From positions 27,280,177 through 27,344,176 of the forward strand of contig OW028585.1 of assembly GCA_932294295.1 (NCBI GenBank): DNA of 64,000 bases. The letters run 5' to 3'. A model generated the notes under the pieces. The model was given only the letters and a program-made list of their open reading frames with translations, searched no databases and was not told where the DNA came from. Source of the stretch: Alitta virens (Eukaryota > Annelida > Polychaeta > Phyllodocida > Nereididae). The number at the start of each line of letters is the position of its first letter. Within the stretch, counting starts at the first letter, position 1. The position numbers were made by a program, and so were the translations under genes. Below, in pieces: positions 22,301 to 29,821 of the stretch.

Positions 22301-25300
22301 AATCGTGCAATGTTCACTTTAGCGGGTTACAAAAGAGTTACATATACAATACAAGAAATTGTAAGAAGTTGTACGTTGGACCTTCTTCATTTTGAAATTG
22401 TAGGAAAGAGCATGTTCGATGCCATGGTGTCGTTCCTGAGATCGAAGACACCGCTGGAAAAGTACGAAGACATCGTCTCCGGTTTTATCAACAGATATCC
22501 CGGTTTGAAGACAACTATAGATGGATGGAAAGGACAGAGCGATGAGGAGTTTGTCAGACAGGTAAGATTCAAATCAGGGGCGTTGATTCAGGGGGGGGGG
22601 GGAGGGATGTGGGGGATATATACCCCCCACTTTCTGAGAATGTAATTATCCCCCCCCCCCTGAAATTCACAAACGAAAATTACCCTTATTCACGCACATT
22701 TGTTTTGGAACATTTGTGCTTTGTTAAACAGCTTTACACTTGATATCACATATCGGTACAAGTTTATAAGTTTGGCATAAGTGATACACCATTAATTTAC
22801 CTCTTGGCCAGTGTCCGCGCATTAATTGCTAATACTTGTCAGGCGAGGGAAAGTCAGTGGGACAGAGAAAGTAAGCCTGCATCCCCCCCCAACCGTCAAG
22901 AGAAATCGACGCCCCTTATTCAAATCGAAGTTTTAGCATGAGCAGAAAAAAAACTACTGACGAAGCGGCAAGTCTGTATTATAATTTTTCTGGCCTGATT
23001 ACACAGACACACTCATTTTGTTGACTTTACACGTGATTTAAAATTGGGCCCCGACTTAGTTGTAAAACCGGATACATTCACTCGCCACTATGGCTTCCGG
23101 TCAGCGTAACAGCAGTAACTTGAATGCTTTGCCTGCCACCAGACATAACATGGAACGATTCTTTTGTTCTTCAGATTGTGTACGGTCCAAACCCATTAAA
23201 GATAACACGCCTGACCGAGCTTCCAGAAAACTTCATGCTTCCGGAAGATTTTGAAGATATACTGACCCCTGGGACAACCCTTCAACAGGAACTTCTGGTA
23301 AATAATTTTATATACGTTTTTTTGATTCAGTTAATCAAACAAACTAGTTGTTGATTGTTGGCTGGCTACTGCACGCTATTCGAATGGACCTTTGCTGCCA
23401 TCTTGTGGATTGCATCAAAACATTAGCTTATTTTCCTATTTCAACTTGAATTTAGGCCTAATGAAAAAAAAAATTTATAAAATAAATATTTGGAATTTAT
23501 GACTTAATTTAGTTGTATGTAAAGAGCTTGCTGAAATATCATATTATATGAATACAGTAATACAAACTATCAATTTTGTCATTCAAAATTAATTTTATAA
23601 ATTTATCAATAAATGTATTGTTTTCTGAGCAGTTGGAAACTAGTTTTTTTATTGTTGCAGGATGGCAAGCTGTTTATGGTGTCCTACCCAGAACTTTTGG
23701 ACTTGGCCGAACCTTTCTGGGAAGACCCTCACAAATACTTATGCACACCGATGTGCATCTTCGGTGTCCGATTCGGAAAACTGGTTCCTCTCGCGATACA
23801 ACTGACACACACTCCTTCTGTGTTTACGCCTGTGCTCACACCGTTAAACAAAAAGGTACCTGTCTCATCAATTATTTCAAAGAGATAACTGATAACTATA
23901 GTCAGGGTTTTTAAGCTCCAAAATTTGGCAACATCGTTCACTTTGTGACACCACTCTCCTTGCACAATGGTATAGATGGGCAATAATTTTGGATATGTAT
24001 GGAGCATGTTTGTCATGGAAACGCAATTTTTCATTTTTCAACATTACACAGAAATTGTGAAATAACAAGTACAACTTATTATCCATGCAAAAATTACGTG
24101 GAATGGAACTATTTTTTTTTGCTCCCAGTTGACAGCTCACAGACTGACAGGACTAGACATCATGGGCTGTGTGTATACATCTAAAAACAGAGTTTGACCA
24201 ATCATGTGCTTTGTTAGATAGTTTTATTGTATAGAGTGGTTATCCGTTTGATAGTTTATAGTTATTCTTTGAGATTTGTTTATATTATTTTGTACTTTTT
24301 AATTGTTTTCCAAGTTTCTCATAAAAATTTGAAACTGTAACAGCAAAATAGGGATTTAATATAGGATTAGCAGACAAGATCTGAAGTGATGTCATGTTCT
24401 GACTCTAAAATTTCAATTTGAATTCTATTTAATGATTGCATTGATATTTAGAGGCCTTATAGATTACTAATGCCAGTTGGCTTGTCGTTTTGAGATAATC
24501 AAGCAATTATGTCATGGAGTGCAGTTGATGACATCACTTTAGATGTTTTCATTCAAACAATCCTTGGATCTTCCGCCTGTGCTAGTTACAAGATGACCAT
24601 AAACGTCTTGATGTTATAACAAATTTTTTTCCGCAGGGTGAAATATCGGAGTGGCAGATGGCCAAATTGTGGGTTCGAACCTGTGACCTCCAGATCCATA
24701 TTCTCTCAGTTTTCCTACTGGGCTCCTATCTTTTGATGGAACCTGTCACGATTGCAATTGCCAGAAATTTGCCCGCAGAACACGCCATCTACCGTTTATT
24801 GTGGCCACACTTCCGCCATCTGCCTGCAATCAACGCCATCTGGAGGAAATATCTGTTTGGTGATGACGGATTACTCTGCAAGGTAACATTATAGTATTTT
24901 TCTGCAATTGTATTTAAAAACCTAATTCAGGTTCAGTTTTTGTAGATATCCAAAAACCTCAATAGTTTTATAAAATCAAATGTAGTCTCGTGCATCTGAG
25001 TAGTCTAAAGGGGCGTTCACACTATCAAGTATAAGAGCTACGTATGACCACGTATGAAAATATTTTTTCACTCCTGTTTATCCTTGGCCATACGTGATTC
25101 ACTCACCGAGTGTTTTACGTATACTTGGGCTAATTCGTAGATCACTCCTGGTTGCGCTTGACCACTCACGGGCATACGTGAAGAGAGAAAAACATTTTAA
25201 AAATGTTTAAAACTACGACGGACATTCTACGAGTAAATTGTTTATAGTTACATAACTTGCTCGGGGTCCATTGGCGAGCATCCTATGTACGTTCTACGTA

Positions 25301-27999
25301 CGTTCTACATACGTACGTGCCATATGTAGCCATACGTAGCCACTGTCCATCCGTATATACTCATCATCCACTCGCATCCACTCTCAGGACGATCGTTAAA
25401 TGCTCGACGGTGATCCGTCTGACATCCATCGCACGCCCATGGTCTTCCGTGCCCATCTTTGTCCATCCTTAAACCAATCGCACGGGCAATCTACGAGCGA
25501 TCTAGAAGTTATATGTGATTAACAGAGCCATGAGTGAGCACGTATAGCCAATTTTTGACATACGTGGTCATACGTAGGTCTTATATGTGATAATGTGAAT
25601 GTCCCTTAATAGTTACGACACTCTTTGTGAGCTTCGTCTCAGCTGGATGTTGGTAACATGATAGATAGATTTATAGATAGATAGAAACGTAGATAGATAG
25701 ATAGATAGTAAGATAATTTGGCAAGTTCTTGCTGCTATCGAGGGTTGATTGATGAGGTGAGGGAGAGAGGAGTCCATCCATGTTACACATTAATTACCCC
25801 ATAAGTAGGATCTTTTACTTGTTTTACTTGCCTCAGCATAGACATTGAGTACAAGGGACCGCCAATTTAACGTCTCATCCAAACGACATCCAGCTGGGAT
25901 GATGCTCATGAAAGGTGCCCGGGCCTGGGATTGAACCCGGGTCCTTCAGAGGAGCAGGCGAGCATATTACCACTTTAGTTGCCTATAGAGACGTTAAATA
26001 GGTGCTATGTACTCATTGTCTGTGCTGGGCAAGTAAAATTCGTCACACATCGGGTAAATTTTGACTTATCATTATGTCTGCCTCTGGCAGTTCATCATAT
26101 AAACTGACTAAGCTTGAGACGAGTGCAAATTTATAATACATTATAATACATACTCTTGCAAACTTTGTCTTCTGTTCATATTAGGTTCTCCATTCTGGTC
26201 CCACGAGAACTGAACATTTATCATTCATGGTGAAGCAATACAAGAGATTCCGGTGGTCCTATCTCAGTCTTCCGGAAAACATTGATGACCGCGGACTACA
26301 TGAACTGCCCAATTTTGATTACAGGTGTAAAAAAAATGCCCGAATTAGATTAAATTCACTACTTTATTAAAAAAAATTTCAGTATTTAATTTATCTTTTT
26401 GTTACTGTAAAGGAATTCTGGCTTGAAATTATGGGATATCATCAATAGCTACGTGTGTGACATCATCCATTTGTGCTACCCAAGAGATGATGACGTGGCA
26501 AGAGATATGGAATTGCACAACTTCCTGTCTGACCTAGCAACCAATGGTTACCATGAGGTCTGTTGCTTTCGTTATTGCCATGGTTATCAAATGTTACGCA
26601 TAAATGGAAATGTGTCAAATGTTATCCGCTATTTGATTGTATCACTCGACATTGAATATTTTTGAAAATGAAATTTCAGAAATGTGAGCTGCCGAAGAGC
26701 TTTGATAATCGGTCAGAGTTGATCAACTTCTGTACGATCATCCTTTGGCGAATCTTGGGACAGCGATCGGCAGTGTCCAAGGATCTCCTGAGTAACTACG
26801 GATTCATTCCCGCTTCACCGCCTTTCATGAGAGAGCCACCGCCAGCAACCAGGTATTGTGGTATTATATTGTAAATATATTATATTATCACCAGGAGCTG
26901 AAACTATTTTTATTTATTTTTTATGCCAAGTGGGAGATGTTGATTGATGGATTAATTTTTGAATTAGGCGCCAAGATGGCTGGACTGAAGAAGAGTTCTG
27001 TACATCTCTGCCCCCTGTAGGAAAAAGCCAGCAGTTCATCAAGATGTGCCATCTGCTGGGAGACAGCGACAAAAGCTCTGTATGTTAACTATCTAAATAT
27101 CATCATTTTAAAATATCAATAGCACTATGAAAACTTGACCTGATATCGCATCCGTGCTTCGACTTCCCACACTATCTTCAAAAATTTTTTATTTTTATAT
27201 TGAGAATGAAATTTAAAACACTATAAAAGTGGTCGAAGCACGTAATAAATGAATAATCAGTTTCATGGCCGTTCATCCAATCAGACATTTCATCAAGAGA
27301 CGCGCCCGCTGAACACCTCAGAATAGGCGAATACTGAAGTTTAGACCAGAATGTATATTAATCGTTACATGTTCGTATGCAAAGTCGCAGACAATAATAA
27401 TGATATCCAGGTACACACCTGGATGTTGTTATTTTTGCCTCACAACTTCATGGACGGTTACAACTCCGCTGACAGAGTATCTAGAACTGTAAAGGCGTTA
27501 TAGGTCTATATTAGCCTAGGTCTATATTAGCCTTGGTCTATATTAGCCTAGGTCTATATTAGCCTAGGTCGATTGGAAAAATTCGAAAGAACGACAATGT
27601 GAAAGATAAATTCCCAATATTGAACTGCTAATATCAATAACAAAAGTTTTAATAAATATGGATACCCAGTATATAAGTCAAGCCTTGAATATTTCCCCTT
27701 GTAGTGTCTTTCAATGTTTTTGTTGGTTCACCCTGTACATCGTTAAAAGCCAAAATGTACTAAACATTAATATACAGAGATTTTGTATGTATTTATTGTT
27801 AAATTTCATAATTTTTTAGGTGCCCTTGACCAAGATGACCAATGACAACTGGACAGATATTAGAACGAAGGATGCTTTCCACAGTTTTCATATGTCCTTG
27901 ATCGACTTGCAGGTTGCCATGGAAACACAAAATGAAAACTCCAACAACACCGTTAATGTATCTCTTCTTCCACAAAATATCTCGACGTCATGCGCGTGA
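10299..27999 (+). CDS. Catalase-related (AOS-like) / PLAT / lipoxygenase fusion protein, 21 exons, predicted inactive in both catalytic domains
   Basis: Joining 21 GT-AG exons (listed separately) gives 3339 nt: 1112 residues plus TGA. Residues 1-60 are an unassigned basic N-terminus. Residues about 60-425 match the catalase-related allene oxide synthase of corals; residues about 430-545 look like a PLAT domain; about 550-1112 are a lipoxygenase domain. Coral AOS-LOX turns arachidonate into 8R-hydroperoxide (LOX part) and then allene oxide (heme part). Here the cofactor residues are changed: Y127 replaces the distal heme His, Y198 the active-site Asn, L408/S412 the proximal Arg/Tyr; in LOX H802 is kept but F807, R987, S991 and C-terminal A1112 replace iron ligands. 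Fold motifs (DYLKNEYSERF, GPNPLKITR, LPKSF, MREPPPATR) are kept and no stop or frameshift was found. Length is near the coral protein (about 1066). Domain identity is strong; loss of activity is inferred; the first exon is tentative. Confidence 0.92.
10964..11098 (+). CDS. AOS-LOX-like gene, exon 2 (N-terminal extension)
   Basis: Acceptor TTGACAG, donor GTCAGT, phase 0-0, 45 residues beginning KGKQNEQKSW and containing NPPPARPIGKPYLEIYG. It has no in-frame Met start and a TGA just upstream of the acceptor, so a further 5' exon is required. No domain recognised. Confidence 0.75.
11200..11345 (+). mobile_element. SINE-2 copy in intron 2 of the AOS-LOX-like gene
   Basis: CCAACCACTGGGTCCTGGGT, GCCCATGTTGG, GTTTCATC and CCTGCCTGTCCTGATC match SINE-2 at 17.5 and 57.2 kb. 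It ends in a C tract at 11331-11350. Confidence 0.75.
11408..11560. repeat. Degenerate (TACTTG)n array
   Basis: About 150 bp of 6-bp units with TTAAGTA breaks, in intron 2. Confidence 0.9.
11705..11821 (+). CDS. AOS-LOX-like gene, exon 3
   Basis: Acceptor TTTTAG, donor GTAGAG, phase 0-0, 39 residues (RTNVKFKNEVWKNDYIKIFK...). Lys/Glu-rich and probably helical; it leads into the catalase-like domain. Confidence 0.8.
12289..12440. mobile_element. TIR element family M2 (palindromic, about 150 bp)
   Basis: Ends ATGTGCCACGTG... and ...GCACGTGGCACAT are inverted copies, with internal CATGCATTTATCC motifs. Related copies at 18.87 and 60.61 kb. Intron 3. Confidence 0.85.
12489..12723 (+). CDS. AOS-LOX-like gene, exon 4: catalase-like domain, distal heme side
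   Basis: Acceptor ATCTAG, donor GTAAGG, phase 0-1, residues 90-167. It holds the catalase distal motif HxxGxGxxG as Y-P-H-G-I-G-A-A-G (residues 127-135), with the catalytic His changed to Tyr. IPENDFF..GKMFEVRVIHSN matches the next AOS block. Confidence 0.92.
12868..12948. repeat. (TTGTA)n microsatellite
   Basis: About 80 bp in intron 4. Confidence 0.95.
12950..13145 (-). mobile_element. SINE-1 copy, subtype B
   Basis: On the minus strand: GTCTAATTGGCAGTGCC, CCCATGGGGTGAATTTGTAA, and the B-type end CATTACGTCTGTCTCTGG. Intron 4. Confidence 0.85.
13206..13407 (+). CDS. AOS-LOX-like gene, exon 5: catalase-like domain
   Basis: Acceptor ATTTAG, donor GTGAGT, phase 1-2, residues 168-234. LALKLSD..ESPLDLLCYTG corresponds to the AOS strand that carries the active-site Asn; that position is Y198 here. 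Confidence 0.92.
13754..13942 (+). CDS. AOS-LOX-like gene, exon 6: catalase-like domain
   Basis: Acceptor ATCCAG, donor GTTAGT, phase 2-2, residues 235-297. LPESYQNLHYYPQVTYDF and ARFRIIP...ESGRLSKEKQR match the AOS domain closely. Confidence 0.93.
14237..14336 (+). CDS. AOS-LOX-like gene, exon 7: catalase-like domain
   Basis: Acceptor TTGCAG, donor GTAAAT, phase 2-0, residues 298-331. Carries the AOS-family signature DYLKNEYSERF and YFLQ. Confidence 0.93.
14508..14606. mobile_element. TIR element family M1
   Basis: ACCCAGATAGCATTCCAAAT at the left and ATTTGGAATGCTCTCTGG at the right. Core ACATCGCCGACATCG. Intron 7. Confidence 0.85.
14754..14940 (+). CDS. AOS-LOX-like gene, exon 8: catalase-like domain
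   Basis: Acceptor ATCAG, donor GTAAGT, phase 0-1, residues 332-393. IQLHK..., AWEESMHPW and LPDDVTQVMSFHVTN align with the coral IQIHEASP / ILWDKETHPW blocks. Confidence 0.94.
15120..15460. mobile_element. Fold-back pair of SINE-1 copies (minus then plus)
   Basis: 15120-15345 is a minus-strand SINE-1B, 15365-15460 a plus-strand partial copy. They meet head to head around a short loop: AGCTGGGATGTACCTCGGGA and TCCCGAGCTACATCCTAGCT. Intron 8. Confidence 0.85.
15945..16139 (+). CDS. AOS-LOX-like gene, exon 9: end of catalase-like domain and start of PLAT
   Basis: Acceptor TTCCAG, donor GTTAGT, phase 1-1, residues 394-458. NVVGTILSDAS sits where catalases have the proximal RxxxY heme motif, giving L408 and S412. 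Y434 to G459 resembles the first PLAT strand (YxIxVxTG...GT...VxIxLxG). Confidence 0.9.
16913..17034 (+). CDS. AOS-LOX-like gene, exon 10: PLAT domain
   Basis: Acceptor TTCTAG, donor GTAGCT, phase 1-0, residues 459-499. Weakly conserved; it fits the PLAT middle by position and phase. The Trp residues that coral LOX uses for membrane contact are absent. Confidence 0.8.
17101..17114 (+). repeat. G14 tract
   Basis: Uninterrupted G run in intron 10, 66 bp after the exon 10 donor. Confidence 0.95.
17198..17377. mobile_element. Short TIR element with internal C tracts
   Basis: Left end CAGTAGCAGATTTAGTGG and right end complement CAGTGGCGGATTCAGGTA are inverted copies. C tracts at about 17225 and 17312. 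No ORF. Confidence 0.6.
17515..17698 (+). mobile_element. SINE-2 copy (tRNA-derived)
   Basis: tRNA-like head with box A TAGTTCAGTGGTAGCGCGCT and box B GGTTCAATTC, then the family body GTTGGATGGCTGTTTTATCC and tail CATCAGGTGCAGAAATACAG. Intron 10. Confidence 0.9.
17885..18005. mobile_element. TIR element family M1, best-preserved copy
   Basis: ACCCAGATAGCATTCTAAAT / ATTTGGAATGCTATCTGGGT, 121 bp, with further internal complementarity around ACATCGCCGACATCG. Intron 10. Confidence 0.9.
18871..18983. mobile_element. TIR element family M2
   Basis: TACATGGCCAGTTGTGCCAC at the left, GTGGCA-like CTTGGCACATTTGGCCATGTA at the right, inverted copies. Intron 10. Confidence 0.88.
19198..19372. repeat. 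(TTATC)n microsatellite
   Basis: About 175 bp; all three frames stay open over it as low-complexity peptides. Intron 10. Confidence 0.95.
19890..20320. repeat. Dispersed repeat, intron 10 copy
   Basis: TATCCATGCAATAATTACGT, GTGGAATGGAA, GCTCTCAGTTGACAGCTGAC, ACAGCAAATAGGGATT and GGATTAGTAGACAAGA recur in order at 24.06-24.44 kb in intron 15. No coding capacity. Confidence 0.75.
20852..20990 (+). CDS. AOS-LOX-like gene, exon 11: end of PLAT domain
   Basis: Acceptor AACAG, donor GTACAG, phase 0-1, residues 500-545. DVYIDYLIVATPYDGRCYTL..HRW matches the PLAT end (D-W-F-V..VII...F-C-F-R-W), with the usual WF changed to VY. The 3.8-kb intron before it is full of repeats. Confidence 0.88.
21025..21095 (-). 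mobile_element. SINE-2 tail fragment
   Basis: Complement of the SINE-2 3' end: AGGGTTTTATGTCCTGTATT TCTGCACCTA. Intron 11. Confidence 0.75.
21448..21678 (+). CDS. AOS-LOX-like gene, exon 12: PLAT-LOX linker and first LOX helices
   Basis: Acceptor TTTTAG, donor GTATTT, phase 1-1, residues 546-622. HLELQEQRAIYQWAKKP and LAKVPRDLKFE match the LOX block R.KELE.R...Y.W...PRD..F. Confidence 0.93.
21891..22110. mobile_element. TIR element family M3 (about 220 bp)
   Basis: Roughly 50-bp inverted ends: ACACCGTTTTAGCACGGCAG ... TTTTGCCTCGTTGACCT and the complement at the right; flanked by TA. A copy in reverse orientation lies at 59.61-59.83 kb. Intron 12. Confidence 0.9.
22404..22561 (+). CDS. AOS-LOX-like gene, exon 13: LOX domain
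   Basis: Acceptor TTGTAG, donor GTAAGA, phase 1-0, residues 623-675 (GKSMFDAMVSFLRSK..., W...SDEEFVRQ). Corresponds to the LOX region before the FLNGxNP motif. Confidence 0.88.
22573..22918. mobile_element. TIR element with G/C tracts
   Basis: Left TCAGGGGCGTTGATT and right AATCGACGCCCCTTA are inverted copies. G12 and C12 tracts sit inside both arms. It starts 12 bp after the exon 13 donor. Confidence 0.6.
23175..23297 (+). CDS. AOS-LOX-like gene, exon 14: LOX domain
   Basis: Acceptor CTTCAG, donor GTAAAT, phase 0-0, 41 residues. VYGPNPLKITRLTELPENF matches FLNGxNPxxxxRCxxLPxxF of lipoxygenases. Confidence 0.95.
23661..23855 (+). CDS. AOS-LOX-like gene, exon 15: LOX domain
   Basis: Acceptor TTGCAG, donor GTACCT, phase 0-0, 65 residues. 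DGKLFMVSYPELL, YLCTPMCIF and KLVPLAIQL match the LOX G.IF.vD...L, yC.aPl.L and PiAIQl blocks. Confidence 0.96.
24040..24445. repeat. Dispersed repeat, intron 15 copy
   Basis: Second copy of the 19.9-20.3 kb repeat: TTATCCATGCAAAAATTACG, GCTCCCAGTTGACAGCT, AACAGCAAAATAGGGATT, GGATTAGCAGACAAGA. Confidence 0.75.
24637..24882 (+). CDS. AOS-LOX-like gene, exon 16: LOX iron-ligand helix with ligand lost
   Basis: Acceptor CCGCAG, donor GTAACA, phase 0-0, residues 782-863. WQMAKLWVRTCDLQIHILSV is the LOX helix. The first His is kept (H802), the second ligand His is F807, and the next conserved His is Y812. ARNLPAEHAIYRLLWPHF follows as in active enzymes. Confidence 0.96.
25008..25608. mobile_element. 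TIR element of about 600 bp, CACGTATG-rich
   Basis: Left AGGGGCGTTCACACTATCA...CTACGTATGACCACGTATG and right complement AGGGACATTCACATTATCA...CTACGTATGACCACGTATG. Many ACGTA motifs inside; no domain-bearing ORF. Intron 16. Confidence 0.85.
25655..26130. mobile_element. Fold-back pair: SINE-1A (minus, full length with tRNA head) then SINE-1B (plus)
   Basis: 25655-25730 is the GATA tail. 25731-25985 is a minus-strand SINE-1A; read in reverse it has box B GGGTTCAATCCCAGGCCC and the body GACGTTAAATTGGCGGTCCC. 25985-26130 is a plus SINE-1B ending TTATGTCTGCCTCTGGCAG. Intron 16, ending 55 bp before exon 17. Confidence 0.88.
26185..26324 (+). CDS. AOS-LOX-like gene, exon 17: LOX domain
   Basis: Acceptor TATTAG, donor GTGTAA, phase 0-2, residues 864-909. 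The usual GGGGH motif is replaced by SGPTRTEH. LHELPNFDYR matches LPGFYYRDDG. Confidence 0.92.
26413..26557 (+). CDS. AOS-LOX-like gene, exon 18: LOX domain
   Basis: Acceptor TAAAG, donor GTCTGT, phase 2-0, residues 910-958. NSGLKLWDII, YVCDIIHLCY and DDDVARDMELHNFLSDL match the LOX W.AI..F...Ii..yY..D..V..D.E...f..Dv block. Confidence 0.95.
26680..26852 (+). CDS. AOS-LOX-like gene, exon 19: LOX C-terminal iron-ligand helix with ligands lost
   Basis: Acceptor TTTCAG, donor GTATTG, phase 0-2, residues 959-1015. LPKSFDNRSEL is typical. The QHxAVN motif reads Q986-R-S-A-V-S991, so the ligand His and Asn are Arg and Ser. YGFIPASPPFMREPPPATR follows without gaps. Confidence 0.96.
26968..27079 (+). 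CDS. AOS-LOX-like gene, exon 20: LOX domain
   Basis: Acceptor AATTAG, donor GTATGT, phase 2-0, residues 1016-1053. RQDGWTEEEFCTSLPPVGKS corresponds to the LOX segment with a LP motif after the PPP block. Confidence 0.88.
27498..27572. repeat. Minisatellite, GGTCTATATTAGCCTA unit, about 4.5 copies
   Basis: Near-perfect 16-bp units in intron 20. Confidence 0.95.
27820..27999 (+). CDS. AOS-LOX-like gene, exon 21: terminal exon, no C-terminal Ile
   Basis: Acceptor TTTTAG, then 59 codons and TGA. Active lipoxygenases end in Ile, whose carboxylate binds iron, after a Y-x-YL.P..IPNS motif. Here the tail is Asn/Ser-rich and ends NISTSCA. Confidence 0.9.
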   Translation: MPLTKMTNDNWTDIRTKDAFHSFHMSLIDLQVAMETQNENSNNTVNVSLLPQNISTSCA

Positions 28000-28078
28000 A
28001 GTTTTGGATATGATTTTATCAAATTTATCAAAATTGAATGAAATGCAAACGTCCTTCAAAAATATTGGACTGTTTTAG

Positions 28079-28393
28079 CTGTTCACTTAAGCGCCATTAT
28101 TTATTATCGGTTATTTTGTGGGGACTCTTGTTTACAGTCAGAGGACAACCCTTGCTGAGTCGGCTCACCTGAAATTGCATGTTGCGGTGGGTTTGGCGTA
28201 ATTTAAAAACTTGTTAATTCCAAAAACTGTGTCGATTGATGATACTACTGTATACAAAAATTCATCGTCTGGTCATTTTTGTCCCCGTTTATTGATAAGA
28301 TTCGCGCCACCTCGGCCTATGCAGTGTCCTCTGACTGTGAATTAGCGCCCACAATGAATAACCGATAATAAAAATCTATGCACAAGTGAACAG
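28079..28393. mobile_element. Small TIR element (MITE) in the presumed 3' end of the AOS-LOX-like gene
   Basis: The two ends are inverted copies over about 70 bp: CTGTTCACTT...GCGCC...TTATTATCGGTTATT...ACAGTCAGAGGACA on the left and its complement on the right. No coding capacity. It starts 80 bp after the stop codon and contains an AATAAA. Confidence 0.85.
28367..28372 (+). terminator. Candidate poly(A) signal for the AOS-LOX-like gene
   Basis: AATAAA, 368 bp after the stop and inside the right arm of the TIR element. Another AATAAA is at 28897-28902. Which is used cannot be told. Confidence 0.25.
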
Positions 28394-28394
28394 T

Positions 28395-29815
28395 TCAGTA
28401 GCTCGGGCAAGTACACTTGAAGTCAAAAGTGCTTATATTTTTTGAGGGAGGAGTATATCGTTAAACTTCTTAAGTACTAAGTATTCAATTGTACTACATA
28501 ATGGATTATGAGATATTTGTTTATTAATCATAATTTTGTTCATGAAACATGATCAAACTTGACATTTTGATTATGAAAAGCTTGTATAGTCACTTGTTTG
28601 TTTCTGTTAAATACATATTATATTAAAAACCTCCTTGGTGATTATTTTTTACTTGATGGTGATTGAACTAATTTTGTCCTAGCTCTCCGTATTGGTAGGT
28701 ATGTACTGACGGAGATGCCGAAGGAGTAAACAGGGAAAATGTATGAAAAATCTCTAGTCACTGGTGGCAGTCTACAAGTTTTTAGCACATTTGCTTCATC
28801 CTTAACTGCACGACATTCTCATGGATGTTGATGTCCGGGAAGTCTTAACCATTTGCTGGTTTCGATTCAATGTTATGAGCATGACACCCTTACCCCAATA
28901 AAATTTTGTAACAAAAGTTTTATCTACAGAATAATCACATTTGGCTATCGAAACTGACAGTTCAAAAATCTAACTTTTGGCAGAAATGTTTTCATGAATA
29001 ATTAACCCCAGCTATATGTACTCCTGTAGTAGAAATGGTAAATTGATATTGATTTTATTTGCCAATTAACATATGCAAATGGTATAGGCACTTAAAAGAC
29101 CCAAAATTTAAAGCCATATACAAGAAAAGCAGACAGACCTTGGGGAAATTCCATGTTCATATTGTGATATCCTTGAATGAACAAGAATAGCATACATAAA
29201 TGCAGTATTATGTCTAACTTTTTAACTACATTTGCTACCGAGGGCAGTGTTGATGATGCTCCTATTCTATGAGGGCATTCGCTGAGGGTTTGCTGCTGAG
29301 GGTTTGCTGCTACGCAGCCATTGATTAATCTGCACGTTCTTATGAAATCAACAAGTTTAGCAAATACAGCAGTGAAAAAGTTTTGCAAATTGAGGCAATC
29401 ATATCACAAGCCTCATCTCAGGTAAAATAATTTTTTTCCTCCTACAAGAAAGCATGAGCTCAACAGAATATGAAATAAATATGTTTTAGCCAACACAGGT
29501 GATCTACAAACATTAGAAATCCTTATGTTTGCTCGATGGTTTGTTTGGTAAAAAAGGGTAGGCATGCTGACATGTTCCTGTCTTTTAGTAAATACAAGAT
29601 AGAGATATTGGGATGTCACATAAAAAGCAGTGCCGGATTTAAAAATGTGCTAAGTGTGCTGAAACATAGATTAAAAATAAAAGGTGCGATGCAGTGCTTG
29701 ACATTTAGTGGCTATCCTATTCATGGCACAATTTTGATTTCTCTTGTTGTCTGATGAACATATTGCAATTTGCAGGAAAGTATCTAGCAATTAATTCAAA
29801 CATATACTTTGAAAA
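28395..29815. other. No gene recognised downstream of the AOS-LOX-like gene
   Basis: AT-rich. A minus-strand frame at 29092-29388 is open for 98 codons but has no domain I recognise. GAGGGTTTGCTGCT is duplicated in tandem at 29283-29310. Confidence 0.4.
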
Positions 29816-29821
29816 TATGCG

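Noticed and set aside
29092..29388. 98-codon minus frame as a transposase fragment
   Set aside because: I could not match it to any transposase motif.
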